The notes below the pieces were generated by a model, which saw only the letters and a program-made list of their open reading frames with translations, searched no databases and was not told where the DNA came from. DNA of 64,000 nucleotides, taken from the NCBI GenBank assembly GCA_004299845.1, contig CP036201.1, positions 2,852,001 to 2,916,000 on the forward strand, read 5' to 3'. Source of the DNA: Verrucomicrobia bacterium S94. GTDB lineage: Bacteria > Verrucomicrobiota > Kiritimatiellia > Kiritimatiellales > Pontiellaceae. The translations under genes were made by a program, and so were the position numbers. Below are positions 46,978 to 55,820 of the stretch, one piece after another (position 1 is the first letter of the stretch; the number at the start of each line of letters is the position of its first letter).

Positions 46978-47113
46978 AATTCCACGGCTCATCACATGAT
47001 ACGTGCCCCCCTCTATATCAACTCTCAAAGGTCTCGCCATAACGAAAGAAACCTACTCGCAATCACAAACATGTCAACAAAATGTTATATGTGCAGATCT
47101 GACCCCTTACCCC
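46978..47113 (-). repeat. Third long copy of the RAYT 5'-end block
   Basis: Begins AATTCCACGGCTCATCAC and runs to GATCTGACCCCTTACCCC, like the copy at 46794 but lacking its first nine bases. A further partial GACCCCTTACCCC follows. Beyond it the sequence is unrelated up to the toxin-antitoxin promoter. Confidence 0.88.
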
Positions 47114-47250
47114 GACCCCTTACCCCGCGGCTCGCCGGAGCAGCCCACGGAACCCCCGAGGGCACACCTCTTAATTTAAAGGGAAAATGACCGAGGCGCC
47201 ATCAACTTCAGGCATAAGGTCCTGTCTCAATAATATCCAAAATACGGAAT

Positions 47251-47286
47251 CGACATTTGTACATTAATCCGTACCATTTTGAGTAC
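47251..47286 (+). promoter_or_regulatory. Probable promoter/operator of the toxin-antitoxin operon
   Basis: Three GTAC cores at 47259, 47271 and 47283 are exactly 12 bases apart, each in a partly self-complementary context (TGTACA, CGTACC, AGTACA). They lie 18-45 bases before the antitoxin ATG, where autoregulating antitoxins bind. AAGGAG follows at about 47291. Confidence 0.5.
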
Positions 47287-47303
47287 ACAGAAGGAGTAAA
47301 CTC

Positions 47304-47585
47304 ATGCAAAGATTGATTCTAGATCAAGATATTAAACCAATGTCTGAATTCAGAGCACATACTGCGGCCTGCATCCAGCAAGTTCAGAGATCAAAGCGTC
47401 CTGTGGTGATTACACAACACGGTAAAAGTGCTGCTGTTTTGATTGATGTTTCAGAATTTGAAGCCATGTCCCAACGGTTGGAGGTTTTGGAAGACATTGC
47501 ACTGGGAGAATCCATGATTGATGAAGGAAAAGGGATTCCACACAGCAAAGCCAAAGAAATGGTTTTGAAGAGAATTTCCAGATGA
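47304..47585 (+). CDS. Phd/YefM-family antitoxin
   Basis: 93 residues. The N-terminal DNA-binding region (ILDQDIKPMSEFRAHTAACI, KRPVVITQHGKSAAVLIDV, FEAMSQRLEVLEDI) has the Phd/YefM pattern. The C-terminal tail (GESMIDEGKGIPHSKAKEMV) would wrap the toxin. AAGGAG precedes the ATG. It overlaps the toxin gene by four bases (ATGA). The pair stands between RAYT-end repeats and a lipoprotein stub, a typical site for a stabilising module in a plastic region. Confidence 0.92.
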   Translation: MQRLILDQDIKPMSEFRAHTAACIQQVQRSKRPVVITQHGKSAAVLIDVSEFEAMSQRLEVLEDIALGESMIDEGKGIPHSKAKEMVLKRISR

Positions 47586-47881
47586 AGATTCAGTGGTCTC
47601 CCCTCTCAATTGATCGTATCAGCGAAATTTCAGAATACATTGCCCAAGACAGTCCAAATGCGGCAGAGCGTTGGGTACGCTCGATTTTTGACCGAGTTGA
47701 ACAGGTCAAAGATTTTTCTGAAAGTGGACAGCCGGTTCCAGAAACAAACAGAAAAGATATTCAACAGTTGATCATTTCCAATTACCGCATCATTTATCGA
47801 GTGGAACCCAAAATGGTTTCAATTCTGACTGTCAGACATTGCCGCCAGATTCTTCCGGATGAAGACATTGACAATACATAA
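47582..47881 (+). CDS. RelE/ParE-family toxin
   Basis: 99 residues. Motifs MKIQWSPLSIDRISEISEYI, NAAERWVRSIFDRVEQV, QLIISNYRIIYRVEPKMVSI and LTVRHCRQIL match the ParE/RelE fold. The N-terminal helix pattern (SIDRISEISEYIAQDSPNAA) fits ParE-like members more than ribosome-dependent RelE, so gyrase or mRNA as target cannot be decided. Translationally coupled to the antitoxin and apparently intact. Confidence 0.92.
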   Translation: MKIQWSPLSIDRISEISEYIAQDSPNAAERWVRSIFDRVEQVKDFSESGQPVPETNRKDIQQLIISNYRIIYRVEPKMVSILTVRHCRQILPDEDIDNT

Positions 47882-47987
47882 AAGTAAAATCTGACAGAAC
47901 CAGTGGGTGGAGCCTACGGTGGCCGACGCCTGTTGAGTCAGCCAAGTTTATGTTCACCGGCGGCTCACCTATAACGTTCGAAGGAAA

Positions 47988-48062
47988 ATGAAAAGCATAT
48001 TGATTATCATTGCGTCAGTGACCCTTTTTGGTTGTTCCCAGAGGAAAGTGTCAGTCCTATGA
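47988..48062 (+). pseudogene. 24-codon lipoprotein stub
   Basis: AAGGAAA precedes ATG 47988; the frame reads MKSILIIIASVTLFGCSQRK and stops after three more residues (TGA at 48060). It has a full lipoprotein signal with lipobox LFGC and almost no mature part, so it is most likely the 5' end of a lost lipoprotein gene. A genuine micro-lipoprotein is possible. Confidence 0.55.
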
Positions 48063-48075
48063 TTTCGTCATTTTC

Positions 48076-49611
48076 TCAAACCCAAAGTTGCCGGTCGAGC
48101 GTGCGGTACTGGATCGCTTCGGCGATGTGGTTGGGCTGAATGGATTCAGATGCGGCCAAGTCGGCAATGGTGCGGGCGACTTTTAAAATCCGGTCGTAAG
48201 CGCGGGCGCTGAAGTTGAGGTCGCTCATGGCCGTTTTCAGGATCTGCTCTGCATCGGATTCCATTTTACAGGTCTGATGCAGTGTTTTGCTGCGCATGTT
48301 GGCATTGCAGTGTGTGCCGGGCTGATCTTTGTAGCGCTCCTGCTGAATCCGTCGGGCGGCCACCACGCGCTTTCGGACTTCGAAGGAGGATTCGCCCGGT
48401 TTGAGTTTTGAAAGTTCGTCGAAGGAAATCGCGGGAACTTCAACATGAATATCAATGCGGTCCAGCAGCGGGCCGGAGATTCTGGAGCGGTAGCGCGCAA
48501 TCTGGGTCGGTGAACAGCGGCACTCGCGTTTGGGATCGGTCTGATAGCCGCACGGGCACGGGTTCATGGCGGCGACGAGCATAAAGCGACAGGGATAGGT
48601 GACGCTCGCGGCAGCGCGGGCAATCGTGACCTCTCCGTCCTCGAGCGGTTGGCGCATCACTTCAAGAACGCTGCGCTGAAATTCCGGCAGCTCATCGAGA
48701 AACAGTACGCCGTTATGACCGAGACTCACGGCACCGGGCATAGGGTTGGTGCCGCCGCCGAGCAGTCCGGCATCCGAAATCGTATGATGCGGCGCGTGGA
48801 ACGGCCGGGTGGCCACCAGGGCCTGATGCGATTTCAATGATCCGGAAATGGAATGAATCTTGGTGGTCTCCAGCGCCTCTTCCAGCGTCATATTCGGCAG
48901 AATGGAGGGAATGCGTTTGGCGAGCATACTCTTTCCGGTGCCCGGCGGACCGATGAGCAGAATATTGTGCGAACCGGCCACGGCCACTTCGAGAGCGCGC
49001 TTGGCCGACTCCTGCCCTTTAACATCGGAAAAATCATCTTCATAGCGACTGTTGGCCTCGAAAACCGAATCAATATCCAGGTGATACGGGCTGAGTTTAA
49101 TATCCTGATTCAGAAAATCGGCAGCTTCGCGAAGGTTTCGAACAGGAAAGACTTTAATGCCGTCAACAACCGCGGCCTCTTCCGCATTCTCCGCCGGAAC
49201 CATGATCGCTTTAAGACCGGCCTGTTTAGCCATCAGTGTTATCGGAAGAATACCCCGCACTTTACGGACTGCTCCGCTGAGCGCCAGTTCGCCGACAATG
49301 GCTATCCGCGGAAGCAGATCCGCCTTCATATCGTCAAGAGCGGCAATAATTCCCAATGCAATCGGAAGATCAAAACTCGGCCCTTCTTTCTTCATATCCG
49401 CCGGAGCGAGGTTGATGGTGGTACGGCCCATCGGAGGGCGGAAACCGGAATTGATGAGCGCCGTCCAGACCCGGTCGGAACTCTCTTTTACAGCCGCATC
49501 CGGCAGTCCAACAATCACGACCTTCGGTTCGCCATGCCCGGCATTCACTTCAATCTCAACCGGAAACGCATCAATACCGACCACCGCACCTGAATTCACC
49601 TGTGAAAGCAT
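48076..49611 (-). CDS. comM: YifB/ComM-family AAA+ ATPase (Mg-chelatase-like)
   Basis: 511 residues. The N-terminal Lon-protease-like fold region ([40 protein letters not shown]) leads into an AAA+ module with Walker [20 protein letters not shown], Walker [12 protein letters not shown], and the CxCGxxxxxxRxC zinc-like segment ([18 protein letters not shown]). ComM is a branch-migration helicase in natural transformation; together with comF in this window it hints at DNA uptake (inference). Confidence 0.95.
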   Translation of the reverse strand: MLSQVNSGAVVGIDAFPVEIEVNAGHGEPKVVIVGLPDAAVKESSDRVWTALINSGFRPPMGRTTINLAPADMKKEGPSFDLPIALGIIAALDDMKADLLPRIAIVGELALSGAVRKVRGILPITLMAKQAGLKAIMVPAENAEEAAVVDGIKVFPVRNLREAADFLNQDIKLSPYHLDIDSVFEANSRYEDDFSDVKGQESAKRALEVAVAGSHNILLIGPPGTGKSMLAKRIPSILPNMTLEEALETTKIHSISGSLKSHQALVATRPFHAPHHTISDAGLLGGGTNPMPGAVSLGHNGVLFLDELPEFQRSVLEVMRQPLEDGEVTIARAAASVTYPCRFMLVAAMNPCPCGYQTDPKRECRCSPTQIARYRSRISGPLLDRIDIHVEVPAISFDELSKLKPGESSFEVRKRVVAARRIQQERYKDQPGTHCNANMRSKTLHQTCKMESDAEQILKTAMSDLNFSARAYDRILKVARTIADLAASESIQPNHIAEAIQYRTLDRQLWV

Positions 49612-49689
49612 TGCTTCTCCTTCTTACAAAAACAAAATAAGAGTAAACCGATTCAGCCGGACTGATCCCAGAAAAATCACCGAATCAAT

Positions 49690-49705
49690 ATAATATTAAT
49701 ATTAT
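49690..49705. promoter_or_regulatory. Perfect 16-bp AT palindrome between divergent genes
   Basis: ATAATATTAATATTAT is fully self-complementary and lies between comM (minus) and the large secreted protein gene (plus), within probable promoter distance of both. It could be an operator; an AT-rich -10 region by chance is the alternative. Confidence 0.35.
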
Positions 49706-49794
49706 GATCAACTTTCACATATTCATTGACTTTATAAACTGCGGGAATCCAGAATATTCCATACAAACGCATTGATTCTAACGGGAGAAAAAAC

Positions 49795-51861
49795 ATGAAT
49801 GCGCACGTCCACAGCAATCCACTACGGCTGTTCTGCAGCTTCCGCCTGACGGCAGCACTTCTCATTTCCGCCTTTTCGGCAGGCGGAGTACGGGCTGAAT
49901 TCAGCATGACGCTTAATCTCGATCATACGGGCGGCTCCTTATATCCGTATATTTCTTTCTTCGCCGACGGCGCAGCGGAACCGCTGACGTACCACCGGAT
50001 CGAATCACCGAACGGTCTGTTCTATCGCAACACCGGAAGCCGGAATGACTACAGTTACGGCAGCCAAACCTATGCAGATGTGATTGATGAATGTACCGAC
50101 GGACCATGGACCCTCACCACCAACGTCGGTGATCCCTCTGAGGAAGAATATACGTTCACCGTCAGTATATCCGGATTGAGTGCAGGAATGTTCGGCGAAA
50201 CCTCCGTCACCAATCCGGCCGAATATGCCACGGTGTCGACCAATCAGCCGCTCATTGAATGGACCGGAACGTCTCTGTTTCCCGAAATCCACATTCAGGT
50301 GCATAACGGGGTACAACCGCCGGAACCCGGAAACTATTACACCGCTCCGGCCCCCTTCAACAGCTGGACGCCGCCGGCGCCGGTGCTGCCCGGCACAAAC
50401 CATATTTATCTCGCCTACCAGACCAACAGCTTTGCAGGCATCACCTTCACCACGCCGATGACCGGCGGCGGATCGCCACTCACCGGCTGGAATGCATCCG
50501 CGGATGTCAGCAGTTATGACTCCACGACATTTATCGCTCCGGGCAGCTGCACAGACCCCTTCAATATTGCGGTCGAATGCCCCGGCTTCAACTGGTACAC
50601 CGATGAATACGAGCCCTGGGTGGTCTCATACGACAACTTTACAGCGGGCTCCTCGTCGTTGCAGAGCACGGCCGCTGAATGGGGATATTCTTATCTGGAA
50701 GCCATCGTCCAGGGTCCCGCAGTTATCACCTTCGATTGGGCCCTGTTCGGGAGCGATGGCGATTCCTTCGAGTTTTACTCGTACGACGACGGAACCTCTT
50801 ATGATGAGGATTTCTTCTATTACGAGGGCTATGATGTCTACGGCTGGGATACCCACACCGTCACCCTCTCCTCCAATGACATCTATTATCTCACCTGGTC
50901 CTTCTACAACGATGATACCAACGCCTTCTATCCGGACTCCGCCTTCCTCGACAACATCCGCTATACATATACTGGAGACAACAGCAACAGTGTCAGCCAC
51001 GAAGCGGAATTCGAGGTTGAAATTCAGCGGGTCACTTCCGGCACCAACACGCACTACCTGATTTTACCGCGCCTGAACAATATCATTCCATCCTCCAGTC
51101 TCGACGAAGTGGTATCGCCCAACAACCGCTGCTCCGGCACGGAAAACTCATCGTCTTCCATTAATTTTCCCACGCTGCAGGCGGTGATCGACGAATTGCA
51201 AGACGGGCCCTGGACCATCTACTTCGACCGCAACGGGGCCACCTACGAATATGACTTCACCATAAATGTCAATTCGCTCAGCACCAATGACCTCCCGCCG
51301 GTCACCATCACGCAGCCGCTCGATGGTTCCACAGGCATCTCTACCGCTTCTGCTTTCGAATGGAGCGGGCCTTCCAGTTGGGACTCGGCCTTCATCTATG
51401 TCCGCGATGCTGAAGCCCCTGCAACCGTTGACAGCAGCTCCATTTCACCGTCTGACACAAACTGGACGGCGTCTGTCCCGCTTCCGGAAGCCACAAACAG
51501 CGTATCGATCAGCTACTCGGAATACGGTTTCTCCGGACTCTCCTTCAGCCATCCCTCCAACGGTTCCCAATCGCTCGCAAGCTGGTCTGCTTCGGTTGAC
51601 CTCGGCTCACGCGGCCTCTCAGAGTTTGTCGTAGGAATCACTCCCCAGCCCGTCAGCATCCTATCCCCGGTCCTGTCCGCAGGAAACTTCGGTCTGTCGT
51701 TTATATCGCAGTCCGGCACAACCCACATTGTGGAATGGACCCCCAGCCTGACCAATACCACGTGGTATTCCGCCACCAACTTTCCCGGCGACGGCATGAC
51801 CAATCTCGTGAACCTTCCAACCACCAATCCGGCAGCCTACTTCCGCGTTAAAACCCAGTAA
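49795..51861 (+). CDS. Large secreted protein of two related halves with Verrucomicrobia-type C-terminal domain
   Basis: 688 residues with a long signal peptide (hydrophobic core FRLTAALLISAFSAG). Residues about 35-255 and 405-625 are related modules: each has a VIDE or VIDELQDGPW strand, a YTFTVS/YDFTIN strand, a NQPLIEW/ASAFEW strand, a NHIYLAY/NSVSISY strand and a LTGWNASADV/LASWSASVDL end. Between them is a domain rich in Tyr and Asp (FEFYSYDDGTSYDEDFFYYE) resembling MAM/jelly-roll folds. The last 70 residues (HIVEWTPSLTNTTWYSATNF ... AAYFRVKTQ) match a C-terminal segment common on secreted PVC proteins. No enzyme motif. Probably an extracellular binding protein. Confidence 0.75.
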   Translation: MNAHVHSNPLRLFCSFRLTAALLISAFSAGGVRAEFSMTLNLDHTGGSLYPYISFFADGAAEPLTYHRIESPNGLFYRNTGSRNDYSYGSQTYADVIDECTDGPWTLTTNVGDPSEEEYTFTVSISGLSAGMFGETSVTNPAEYATVSTNQPLIEWTGTSLFPEIHIQVHNGVQPPEPGNYYTAPAPFNSWTPPAPVLPGTNHIYLAYQTNSFAGITFTTPMTGGGSPLTGWNASADVSSYDSTTFIAPGSCTDPFNIAVECPGFNWYTDEYEPWVVSYDNFTAGSSSLQSTAAEWGYSYLEAIVQGPAVITFDWALFGSDGDSFEFYSYDDGTSYDEDFFYYEGYDVYGWDTHTVTLSSNDIYYLTWSFYNDDTNAFYPDSAFLDNIRYTYTGDNSNSVSHEAEFEVEIQRVTSGTNTHYLILPRLNNIIPSSSLDEVVSPNNRCSGTENSSSSINFPTLQAVIDELQDGPWTIYFDRNGATYEYDFTINVNSLSTNDLPPVTITQPLDGSTGISTASAFEWSGPSSWDSAFIYVRDAEAPATVDSSSISPSDTNWTASVPLPEATNSVSISYSEYGFSGLSFSHPSNGSQSLASWSASVDLGSRGLSEFVVGITPQPVSILSPVLSAGNFGLSFISQSGTTHIVEWTPSLTNTTWYSATNFPGDGMTNLVNLPTTNPAAYFRVKTQ

Positions 51862-51891
51862 CCGGCAACCGGCCGGACAGCCCTTCAGCAT

Positions 51892-51927
51892 ATCCAGAGG
51901 CGGAAAAAATCCGCCTCTGGATTTTTT
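51892..51927 (+). terminator. Rho-independent terminator after the two-half secreted protein
   Basis: ATCCAGAGGCGGA / TCCGCCTCTGGAT form a perfect 13-base stem with a five-base A loop, then six T residues. Confidence 0.95.
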
Positions 51928-52003
51928 GTGCATTTTTCCAGACATTGGAACCGAACTCCCATAGGGTATCCCGCGATTATAACCCTTTAAAAAACTGATT
52001 TAT

Positions 52004-54379
52004 ATGAGCGCACAAGAACATCATAACGACGTGGAAATTGAAATTATCGCCGATGCCGAGGTACCGGATCTCCTGCCGGTGATGCCCTTGAAGAACTTTG
52101 TCCTTTTTCCCCAGATGGTGGCCCCGTTGATCATCACCACAGAGGAATCGAAAAAACTGGTTGCGGAACTCTCCACCAAAACACCGCATTTCATCACGGC
52201 ACTTCAGCGGAAAGATGAGATCGATGAAGCCAAACTGACCCGGGACGATATCTACCGTGTCGGTTGCGTGGCGCGGCTGATCAAAACCCTCAACTTTCCG
52301 GACGGCTCAACGCACGTCCTGGTGGAAGGACTGTCGCGGTGTGAGATGACCGATCTGAATATGGATCAGGAATACCCCACCGCGCATTACACCATGATTC
52401 ATGATGAGCTCGAGGATTCCCTCGAAGCTCAGGCTCTTGCCCGCAGCGCGGCCGAACAGTTCCAGCAGATCGTTACCATGTCGCCCAATCTGCCGGATGA
52501 ACTCAGTGTTGCCATTTTCAATATGGAATCGCCCTCCCAGCTTTCCGATCTGATTGCCACCAACCTGCCGGTTCCACTCAGTGTACGCCAGAATCTGCTG
52601 GCCGAAGCCAGCCCGAATAAACGGCTCAAAACCCTGATGGAATTTCTGAACCGCGAATATCAGATTCTGAAACTGGGAAATAAAATTGAAACCAAGGTTC
52701 ATGAAACCTTCACCAAAACACAGCGTGAAATCTTCCTGCGCGAACAGCTGAAAACCATCCAGAAGGAACTGGGGGAGGACGATCCCCAAGCCAGTGAAAT
52801 TCTGGAACTGGAGAAGAAACTTGCAGAAGCCAAACTGCCTCCCGAAGCCAAAGAGGCCGCAGACAAAGAACTGCAGCGGCTGAAAGCCGTGCCGTCTGCC
52901 TCGCCGGAACACGGCGTAATCCGCACGTACCTTGACGTCATGGCCGAACTCCCCTGGAGTAAATCCACGGAGGATCATCTGGATATTCTGGAAGCCCGGA
53001 AAATTCTGAACAAAGACCACTACGGACTCGATAAAGTGAAGGACCGCATTCTTGAATACCTCTCGGTTCTGAAACTGAAACAGGATCTCAAAGGGCCCAT
53101 TCTCTGTCTGGCCGGACCTCCGGGGGTTGGAAAAACCTCGCTTGGAAAATCTGTGGCCCGCGCTCTGGGCCGCGAATTCATCCGCATTTCGCTTGGCGGC
53201 ATGCACGACGAAGCCGAAATACGCGGGCACCGCCGCACCTATATCGGTGCGATGCCCGGCCGCATTATCGAGAGTCTGCGGCGCTGCGGCTCCAACAACC
53301 CGGTTATCATGCTGGATGAAATCGACAAAGTCGGCAGCGATTTCCGCGGCGATCCCGCCTCGGCTCTGCTCGAAGTCCTCGACCCGGAACAGAACTCCAC
53401 CTTCCAGGACCACTATCTCGATGTGCAGTTCGACCTTTCAAAAGTGCTGTTTATCACCACCGCCAATATGCTCGAAACCATTCCGGGCCCACTGCGCGAC
53501 CGCATGGAAGTCATCCGTATTTCCGGCTACACCCTTCAGGAAAAAACCGCGATTGCCCGTCGCTATCTGGTACCGAAAGCCATCCGCGAGCACGGTCTTA
53601 AACGCGGACAGGTTAAATTCAAACCGGAAGCTCTCGAAGCAATCATCAGCGGCTACACCGCCGAAGCCGGCGTCCGAAATCTGGAGCGGCAGATCGCCAA
53701 CGTCTGCCGGAAAGTTGCACGCGGCTTTGCCGAAGGAAAAAAGCGGCCGGTGGAAGTAACCCCCCGTAAACTCAAGGGATTTCTGGGACCGATCAAAATC
53801 GAAAAGGACGTGGCCGAAAACGCCGCCATGACCGGCGTTGTAACCGGCCTGGCCTGGACGCCCTACGGCGGCGATATTCTCTTTATTGAAGCCACAGCCA
53901 TGCCGGGGAAAGGCGGACTCATCCTGACCGGTTCGCTCGGCGATGTGATGAAGGAATCAGCACGCGCTTCTTTGAGTTATCTCAAAGCCAATGCCCGGAC
54001 CTTTAAGATTGATCCGGATGTTTTTGCCAAATCCGACCTGCATATCCATGTTCCGGCCGGTGCAACCCCCAAAGACGGACCGTCCGCCGGCGTCGCTATT
54101 TCGCTGGCGATTCTATCCATTCTGACCGATCAGCCGATCCGCCCGGATCTGGCCATGACCGGCGAAATTTCACTGCGCGGCCGTGTACTGCCGATCGGTG
54201 GTCTAAAGGAAAAAGTCCTGGCGGCTTCGCGCGCCGGCATCAAACACATCATGCTGCCGGAAAAAAATAAAATCGATCTTAACGAAATTCCGGATGATGT
54301 TAAAAATAAGCTGACATTTAAAACCGTGAAAAATATTGACCAGGCGCTGCGCTATGCGCTGAAGCTCTCAGAACAATAA
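52004..54379 (+). CDS. lon: ATP-dependent Lon protease
   Basis: 791 residues, full length. N-terminal substrate domain ([20 protein letters not shown]), coiled-coil ([20 protein letters not shown]), AAA+ with Walker [12 protein letters not shown] near residue 371 and Walker [12 protein letters not shown]. The C-terminal Ser/Lys protease domain has Ser near 694 ([14 protein letters not shown]) and Lys near 737 ([15 protein letters not shown]). No Shine-Dalgarno is evident upstream of the ATG, and no heat-shock sigma site could be shown. Confidence 0.97.
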   Translation: MSAQEHHNDVEIEIIADAEVPDLLPVMPLKNFVLFPQMVAPLIITTEESKKLVAELSTKTPHFITALQRKDEIDEAKLTRDDIYRVGCVARLIKTLNFPDGSTHVLVEGLSRCEMTDLNMDQEYPTAHYTMIHDELEDSLEAQALARSAAEQFQQIVTMSPNLPDELSVAIFNMESPSQLSDLIATNLPVPLSVRQNLLAEASPNKRLKTLMEFLNREYQILKLGNKIETKVHETFTKTQREIFLREQLKTIQKELGEDDPQASEILELEKKLAEAKLPPEAKEAADKELQRLKAVPSASPEHGVIRTYLDVMAELPWSKSTEDHLDILEARKILNKDHYGLDKVKDRILEYLSVLKLKQDLKGPILCLAGPPGVGKTSLGKSVARALGREFIRISLGGMHDEAEIRGHRRTYIGAMPGRIIESLRRCGSNNPVIMLDEIDKVGSDFRGDPASALLEVLDPEQNSTFQDHYLDVQFDLSKVLFITTANMLETIPGPLRDRMEVIRISGYTLQEKTAIARRYLVPKAIREHGLKRGQVKFKPEALEAIISGYTAEAGVRNLERQIANVCRKVARGFAEGKKRPVEVTPRKLKGFLGPIKIEKDVAENAAMTGVVTGLAWTPYGGDILFIEATAMPGKGGLILTGSLGDVMKESARASLSYLKANARTFKIDPDVFAKSDLHIHVPAGATPKDGPSAGVAISLAILSILTDQPIRPDLAMTGEISLRGRVLPIGGLKEKVLAASRAGIKHIMLPEKNKIDLNEIPDDVKNKLTFKTVKNIDQALRYALKLSEQ

Positions 54380-54386
54380 ATTTTAA

Positions 54387-54434
54387 CCGCAGAGAACACA
54401 GAGTTCTCAGAGCATTTCCTCTGTGTACTTCGTG
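54387..54434. repeat. Short imperfect inverted repeat after lon
   Basis: CACAGAG (54397-54403) and CTCTGTG (54419-54425) are the core of a purine-rich sequence CCGCAGAGAACACAGAG and its imperfect complement. It lacks a T tract. Sequence of this flavour is often seen as dispersed intergenic repeats, but only one copy lies in this window. Confidence 0.3.
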
Positions 54435-54457
54435 ATCTCTAGCGAAGCGGGTGGTAA

Positions 54458-55123
54458 ATGAAAAATATACTAATAGTAATTATGTGTTTAGGTCTCAGCC
54501 TGACGGGGTTTGCAGAGGAGCAGCCCTCGGCCGACCATATTCTGAGCATGGTTCAGGAAAAACTGCCTTCGCGACCGCTCAAACTGACCGGCAAACTGAA
54601 AGCCAAAGCAAAAAACGGCTTCACCAAATCCTATCCTGTAACGATGGAGCTCGACTGGCATGCCGTCCCGGCAACAGCGCATTATAAAATCGATAAGGAA
54701 GAGCTGACCATCACCTGGCAGAACGGCAAACCAAGCTATACCTTCTCGGAGCCCGGGCAAAACCCGACCTCCGAAATCATGGGCACCGGTTTCACCTGGG
54801 CGGACCTCAGCTTTTCCGTTCTCTGGTGGCCGAATTCCAGACTTATCGGCGAAGATAAAAAACTGAATCGCGATACCTACATCATTGATGTCCCAATCCC
54901 CGAAAGCGAAAATATCATGCGGCTCTGGGTGGATCAGCACATGGGTATGGTGATGGAAGCACAGACGCTGGATGCATCGGAAAATCAGCTGAGCCGACTG
55001 AAGATTAAAAGCATTAAAAAAATGGACGGCATGTGGATTGCAAAGGATCTGGAACTTTCCGATAAAATATCCGGACAGAAAACCACATTAACGGTTTCCG
55101 ACCTGAAATGGATGGATGAATGA
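54458..55123 (+). CDS. LolA-like outer-membrane lipoprotein-sorting protein
   Basis: 221 residues with a signal peptide (MKNILIVIMCLGLSLTGFA). The mature part has the one-sheet half-barrel pattern of LolA/LppX-like proteins: ADHILSMVQEKLPSRPLKLT, VTMELDWHAVPATAHYKI, TYIIDVPIPESENIMRLWVD, and NQLSRLKIKSIKKMDGMWI. It is likely periplasmic and lipid- or lipoprotein-handling; the match is by pattern only. It overlaps the DUF423 gene by four bases and begins a three-gene operon. Confidence 0.6.
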   Translation: MKNILIVIMCLGLSLTGFAEEQPSADHILSMVQEKLPSRPLKLTGKLKAKAKNGFTKSYPVTMELDWHAVPATAHYKIDKEELTITWQNGKPSYTFSEPGQNPTSEIMGTGFTWADLSFSVLWWPNSRLIGEDKKLNRDTYIIDVPIPESENIMRLWVDQHMGMVMEAQTLDASENQLSRLKIKSIKKMDGMWIAKDLELSDKISGQKTTLTVSDLKWMDE

Positions 55124-55500
55124 ATACGACGGCCAGACTTTTCCTTTCCCTTGGGGCCATTAGCGGCGCGTTCGGCGTGATGCTCGGCGCATTCGGAGCG
55201 CACGGCCTGCAGCATAAACTGTCTGCAAAAATGATGGCCACCTGGCAGACAGGCGTGGAGTATCAGTTTTATCACACCTTTGCCCTGCTGGTTGTCGGAC
55301 TGCTGGCCCTGAAATTCCAGTCCGGTGTATTAACTGCCGGTGGATGGAGCTTTCTCGCCGGAATCATCATTTTTTCCGGCAGTCTCTATACACTTTCCCT
55401 CAGCGGTATCACCAGACTCGGAGCCATCACCCCGATCGGAGGACTGTTCTTCATCGCCGGCTGGATACTGCTGGCCTGCGCAGTACTGAAAGGAGACTGA
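55120..55500 (+). CDS. DUF423 (YgdD-like) integral membrane protein
   Basis: 126 residues with four hydrophobic helices. The family motif is GAFGVMLGAFGAHGLQHKLS, then WQTGVEYQFYHTFALLVVGL and SLSGITRLGAITPIGGLFFI. Function is unknown across the family. Its ATG overlaps the preceding stop, and a small lipoprotein gene follows after one base. Confidence 0.92.
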   Translation: MNTTARLFLSLGAISGAFGVMLGAFGAHGLQHKLSAKMMATWQTGVEYQFYHTFALLVVGLLALKFQSGVLTAGGWSFLAGIIIFSGSLYTLSLSGITRLGAITPIGGLFFIAGWILLACAVLKGD

Positions 55501-55501
55501 A

Positions 55502-55693
55502 GTGAAATTTCTGCTTTCCATGATCTCCCTCGTCAGTTTTTGCGGATGCTCAACCCTTTCCTTTAAAGATGCGGGAAAGAGTCTGACTATTGCCGCAGCC
55601 TATGAACAATCAGACGAAAAACAACAGGGCATGACGCAACGCGATTACGAAACCATGATCCGCACCAAGTCGTCACAATCCCGCCAACGTTAA
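55502..55693 (+). CDS. Small lipoprotein of unknown function
   Basis: 63 residues from GTG 55502, one base after the DUF423 stop. Signal and lipobox (SLVSFCGC), then a short polar mature part (STLSFKDAGKSLTIAAAYEQ ... QRDYETMIRTKSSQSRQR). No family recognised. Last gene of the LolA-like/DUF423 operon, close to the NO reductase promoter. Confidence 0.7.
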   Translation: MKFLLSMISLVSFCGCSTLSFKDAGKSLTIAAAYEQSDEKQQGMTQRDYETMIRTKSSQSRQR

Positions 55694-55730
55694 CCGGTCT
55701 TTCTTTTTCCGAAATCCGACTGCCCGTTTT

Positions 55731-55787
55731 AAATATTCAAATTATTTGAATGTTTGCTTTGACACCACCCCGGTTTTAAATATTCTG
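55731..55787 (+). promoter_or_regulatory. Dyad operator and promoter of the nitric oxide reductase gene
   Basis: A 25-base dyad at 55731-55755 (AAATATTCAAAT, T, then its near-complement ATTTGAATGTTT; 11 of 12 paired) lies just upstream of TTGACA (55759-55764) and TATTCT (55781-55786), spacer 16. A second AAATATTC half overlaps the -10 box at 55778-55785. An Rrf2 regulator of the NsrR type is encoded downstream, and the 11-1-11-like layout is like known NsrR sites, though the base sequence differs. Likely NO-responsive repression. Confidence 0.65.
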
Positions 55788-55820
55788 ACCTCATGAATCT
55801 TTAAACAAAGGAGACCCCTG

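Noticed and set aside
46794-47113. Repeats as a CRISPR array
   Set aside because: The copies differ greatly in length (137, 39, 136 bases), have no unique spacers between them, and match the end of the RAYT unit.
47940-47990. Integron attC-like site near ATAACGTTCG
   Set aside because: No proper 7-base core and inverse-core pair was found around it, no integrase gene lies in the window, and the toxin-antitoxin pair alone is not enough evidence.
51928-52003. Heat-shock sigma-32 promoter for lon
   Set aside because: CCCATAGGG is present but the only TTGGAA-like -35 is seven bases away, far too close.
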